A stretch of 8,696 nt of DNA from CAYVMN01 sp043808585 (lineage in GTDB: Bacteria > Desulfobacterota > DSM-4660 > Desulfatiglandales > Desulfatiglandaceae): positions 1 through 8,696 of the forward strand of contig JAZDES010000228.1 of NCBI GenBank assembly GCA_043808585.1, given 5' to 3'. A program made the translations under genes and the position numbers. Each line of letters starts with the position of its first letter. The first letter of the stretch is position 1. Below the pieces are notes generated by a model. That model saw nothing but the letters and a program-made list of their open reading frames with translations. It was not told the origin of the DNA and did no database searches. Shown in pieces: positions 6,892 to 8,696 of this stretch.

Positions 6892-7179
6892 GTAACACTT
6901 TAGCGTTTTGAAAGAAAGGCAGGGGACCGCGAGGGTCTTTTTTCCAAAGGACGTAAAGGACGGCATCATTTCAAAGAACGGCAGTGAGGTCTTGAACCTC
7001 GTTACGGAACAGCCCCATAAGAGGATGTCCCTATGAAGAGTTCTCTCCCCTGCCTGGCAGAAGCTGTATTTAAAGGTAAGGGGGCGTACCACAGGCTGTG
7101 AAGATTTTGGATTACGTCCTTTGGAAAAAAGACCCTCACGGTCTGTCATCACAGTGTTTTCAAAGCGCTAAAGTATTAC
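6892..7179 (-). mobile_element. MITE-like element, copy B (288 bp)
   Basis: This is the second copy of the element seen at 3433-3727, in opposite orientation. Outer ends are GTAACACTTTAGCG (6892-6905) and the complement of GTAATACTTTAGCG (7166-7179). Inner 32-base arms are at 6925-6956 and 7112-7143. It lacks a 7-base stretch present in copy A near the right end. The flanks carry CAAGATTTCT (6881-6890) and CAAGATTCTA (7180-7189), a possible imperfect target-site duplication. The element ends 47 bp before the DUF456 start, so the end sequence could influence that gene's transcription. No transposase is present, so any movement would need one encoded elsewhere. Confidence 0.75.
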
Positions 7180-7226
7180 CAAGATTCTATTATGGCGGAT
7201 CCGGATAGTCCAATGGGTGTTGGACA

Positions 7227-7706
7227 TTGATTGCTTTAGCGATAATTTTTGGATTATTCCTTGCACTGGCCGGTGTCTTTGGTTGCATTTTCCCTGTCAT
7301 CCCTGGCCCACCTCTTGGCTATTTGGCGCTAATTATCCTCTCCTGGGTCAAAGGCTGGAAGCCATTTAGTTCTACCTTCTTGATTATTATGGCGGCCCTG
7401 ACTATATTAGTGAGCATTTCCGACTATTTGATCCCTGCTATCAGTGCAAAGAAATACGGGGCATCAAGATTGAGCCTGTGGTTTTCCATTGGGGGTATGG
7501 TGACAGGGCTCTTCCTTTTCCCGCCCTGGGGTATGGTCATAGGTGCATTCTTGGGGGCCTTTGCCGGGGAGTTGCTTGCAGGGGGGGAGGGAAAAAGCGC
7601 CATTCGGGCCGGATGGGGTGTATTTGTGGGAAATATGCTGAGCACTGGACTGAAACTGGCCTTGTCAGGCGTTATGCTCTTTTTATACATCAGAGAGATG
7701 TTTTGA
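7227..7706 (+). CDS. DUF456 family integral membrane protein
   Basis: This is a 159-residue hydrophobic protein with the DUF456 signature near the N-terminus: a first membrane helix (about 2-20), then GCIFPVIPGPPLGYLAL (19-35) and further helices at about 45-68 and 82-98. A glycine-zipper-like stretch GMVIGAFLGAFAGELLAGG (102-120) and a final helix at about 129-155 follow. The family is widespread, lies in the cytoplasmic membrane and has no established function. The start is uncertain: the frame is closed by TAG at 7206-7208, and the only usual start codon before the conserved helix is TTG at 7227, with a weak upstream GGGTGTTGGA. A 12-codon open frame beginning with ATG at 7192 ends in TGA overlapping this TTG (TTGA), so translational coupling is possible but unproven. 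It is followed after 90 bases by the lipoprotein gene. Confidence 0.85.
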   Translation: MIALAIIFGLFLALAGVFGCIFPVIPGPPLGYLALIILSWVKGWKPFSSTFLIIMAALTILVSISDYLIPAISAKKYGASRLSLWFSIGGMVTGLFLFPPWGMVIGAFLGAFAGELLAGGEGKSAIRAGWGVFVGNMLSTGLKLALSGVMLFLYIREMF

Positions 7707-7784
7707 TGGCTCCCAGGTACGTCAAGACATGCCCTTGCAATAGGTGGCCGGGCGCCGCGGGTTCCTTGTAAGAGAAAAGACCAG

Positions 7785-7791
7785 AAGGAGG
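7785..7791 (+). promoter_or_regulatory. Strong ribosome binding site of the lipoprotein gene
   Basis: AAGGAGG lies 5 bases before the ATG at 7797 and fixes that start. It is the best Shine-Dalgarno sequence in the window. Confidence 0.75.
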
Positions 7792-7796
7792 AGACC

Positions 7797-8243
7797 ATGA
7801 AATATATGAAGACAGTACTGCCCTTCTTTCTCATATCTATTGTGGTAGTGTCCGGGGGTTGCGGGAATTACTCCTTGCCTACCGACAAAGGGTATACCCA
7901 GTTATGTCAAAGCTATGTGGGGCATGACCGCAACGATCTGATTAATCAGTGGGGGCAACCTGGCAGGGTTTATGATACCTCCGATAAAGGGGAAGTGCTT
8001 GTGTATGTGGAGACGAGAGACGAATATACCCTCAACCCCTTGGCCCATTCCGCGCTCATAGAGTACCCCCCACGCATTGATCCCCGAAAAGATCAACCGG
8101 ATATGGTAGGAGACGTGATTGGACGACGTGTTCCTTCTATGGACTATTGCATCACCTACTTTGAGGTAAACCAAGATAAAAAGATCGTGAAGGCGATCTG
8201 GAAGGGTGATTGTAAGGCGATAGAGAGGGATAAAGTGAAGTAG
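7797..8243 (+). CDS. Small putative lipoprotein (BamE/SmpA-like)
   Basis: This 148-residue protein has a signal peptide: basic MKYMK, a hydrophobic core at 6-18, then VSGGC with the likely lipidated Cys22. The lipobox is unusual, with Ser at -3 where Leu is common. After it come GHDRNDLINQWGQPGRVY (42-59) and a C-terminal CITYFEV...IVKAIWKGDC (118-139). The helix-plus-WGxP start and the Cys-x-Thr/x-Phe ... W-x-G-x-Cys end resemble small SmpA/BamE-type lipoproteins, which sit on the inner face of the outer membrane. Cys118 and Cys139 could form a disulfide. The exact family is not certain and no function beyond an envelope role is claimed. The stop is TAG; reading past it would add 23 codons. 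The lipoprotein is followed by an RND adaptor gene 187 bases on. Confidence 0.75.
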   Translation: MKYMKTVLPFFLISIVVVSGGCGNYSLPTDKGYTQLCQSYVGHDRNDLINQWGQPGRVYDTSDKGEVLVYVETRDEYTLNPLAHSALIEYPPRIDPRKDQPDMVGDVIGRRVPSMDYCITYFEVNQDKKIVKAIWKGDCKAIERDKVK

Positions 8244-8417
8244 CGTATACCGATTCCACCATTTCCCGGCGCTCTAATGCGACCTCAATTGACCCCGATG
8301 CTGCAAGGGGTTTGAAACAGATATCAACTCCCAGTCTTGTATAAGAACCGTTTTCGAGAATCTGGGAACCCGCCTGCTCACTTATGATTAAACAGGATTA
8401 TTAGACTGATCATGAAG

Positions 8418-8423
8418 AAAGGA
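8418..8423 (+). promoter_or_regulatory. Ribosome binding site of the efflux adaptor gene
   Basis: AAAGGA lies 7 bases before the ATG at 8431 and supports that start over downstream alternatives. The gap 8244-8430 otherwise shows no clear terminator or promoter. Confidence 0.5.
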
Positions 8424-8430
8424 TCTGTTC

Positions 8431-8696
8431 ATGGCTAAATCGCTCAAACGAAAAGCCCTGTTTGTGATCCCCCTGGTATTGCTGATTCTTGCTGTCAGCG
8501 CACTAGGCATTAAGAGGGTCAGAGATCGTTTAGAGGAAAAGGCCTCTGTTAGGGTAACTGAACGTCTACCCCTTCCTGTACGTTGCGTCCGGGCCGAAAG
8601 GGGGCCCATTCAGGCCTTTGTCTTTGGCGAGGGCACGGCCAGGGCTGTGCGGCGTGATTTTCTTACCTTCGAGGACCAAGGTAAGGTAACTTATGT
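8431..8696 (+). CDS. RND efflux / HlyD-type periplasmic adaptor (membrane fusion protein), 5' part
   Basis: The first 88 codons of a gene that runs off the window. The product begins with a basic N-terminus (MAKSLKRK), one membrane anchor (about 9-26, LFVIPLVLLILAVSALGI) and a short linker. It then enters the adaptor pattern VRCVRAERGPI...GEGTARAVRRDFLTFEDQGKVTYV, where the G-x-x-x-A ... F-x-x-x-G-x-V signature is typical of the first beta-strands of membrane fusion proteins that link an inner-membrane RND (or ABC) exporter to an outer-membrane channel. The exporter and channel genes would be expected to the right. Substrate cannot be told. The call is good for the family and open for the subfamily, since most of the protein is unseen. 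Confidence 0.8.
   Translation, partial: MAKSLKRKALFVIPLVLLILAVSALGIKRVRDRLEEKASVRVTERLPLPVRCVRAERGPIQAFVFGEGTARAVRRDFLTFEDQGKVTY

Noticed and set aside
6553..6903. Small open frames of 65 and 67 codons in the priA-DUF456 spacer
   Set aside because: They overlap inverted repeats and the MITE edge, lack ribosome binding sites and show no recognisable sequence.
7231..7240. CTTTAGCG near the DUF456 start, resembling the MITE terminus core
   Set aside because: Only eight bases match, without the rest of the terminal repeat, and it lies in coding sequence.
1..8696. CRISPR arrays, tRNA or rRNA genes, toxin-antitoxin or defence genes
   Set aside because: I looked for regularly spaced repeats, tRNA-like cloverleaf ends and recognisable defence domains and saw none in this window.

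Overview
The window reads as a chromosomal segment of a Gram-negative bacterium, most likely a Desulfobacterota (former Deltaproteobacteria) member or a relative. That placement is an inference from gene style and the abundance of small palindromic repeats, and no marker gene fixes the taxon. Six loci can be supported: four on the minus strand side (a broken SMP-30/gluconolactonase gene, an interrupted E2 gene running into an E3 gene, and priA) and three plus-strand genes on the right (a DUF456 membrane protein, a small lipoprotein and the start of an RND efflux adaptor), with the E2-E3 unit counted as one locus.

Left part (1-3313, minus strand). A gluconolactonase-like gene stops after about half its usual length. 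Upstream of it, across a palindromic element, lies a 2-oxoacid dehydrogenase E2/E3 unit. The first 234 codons hold the lipoyl domain, the peripheral subunit-binding domain and the start of the E2 catalytic domain. An in-frame TAG follows. The same frame then continues without another stop through the rest of the E2 catalytic domain and straight into a complete dihydrolipoamide dehydrogenase. Reading through the TAG would give one E2-E3 polypeptide of 878 residues. No E1 gene is in the window.

Middle (3314-7226). The priA gene (replication-restart helicase, intact, with eight zinc-binding cysteines) is bracketed by two inverted copies of a roughly 290-bp element with terminal inverted repeats and a second, almost perfect inner inverted repeat of 32 bp. 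It looks like a MITE. The 950-bp region between priA and the DUF456 gene is a repeat sink with no convincing gene. It holds two further imperfect hairpins and the second MITE copy.

Right part (7227-8696, plus strand). A small DUF456 membrane protein, a putative lipoprotein with a BamE/SmpA-like look and a strong ribosome binding site, and an RND/HlyD-type periplasmic adaptor cut by the window edge together suggest an envelope-related group, although the gaps between them do not prove an operon.

The observations most worth following are the in-frame amber codon in an otherwise intact E2 frame, the E2-E3 in-frame fusion, and the doubly inverted MITE family flanking priA.
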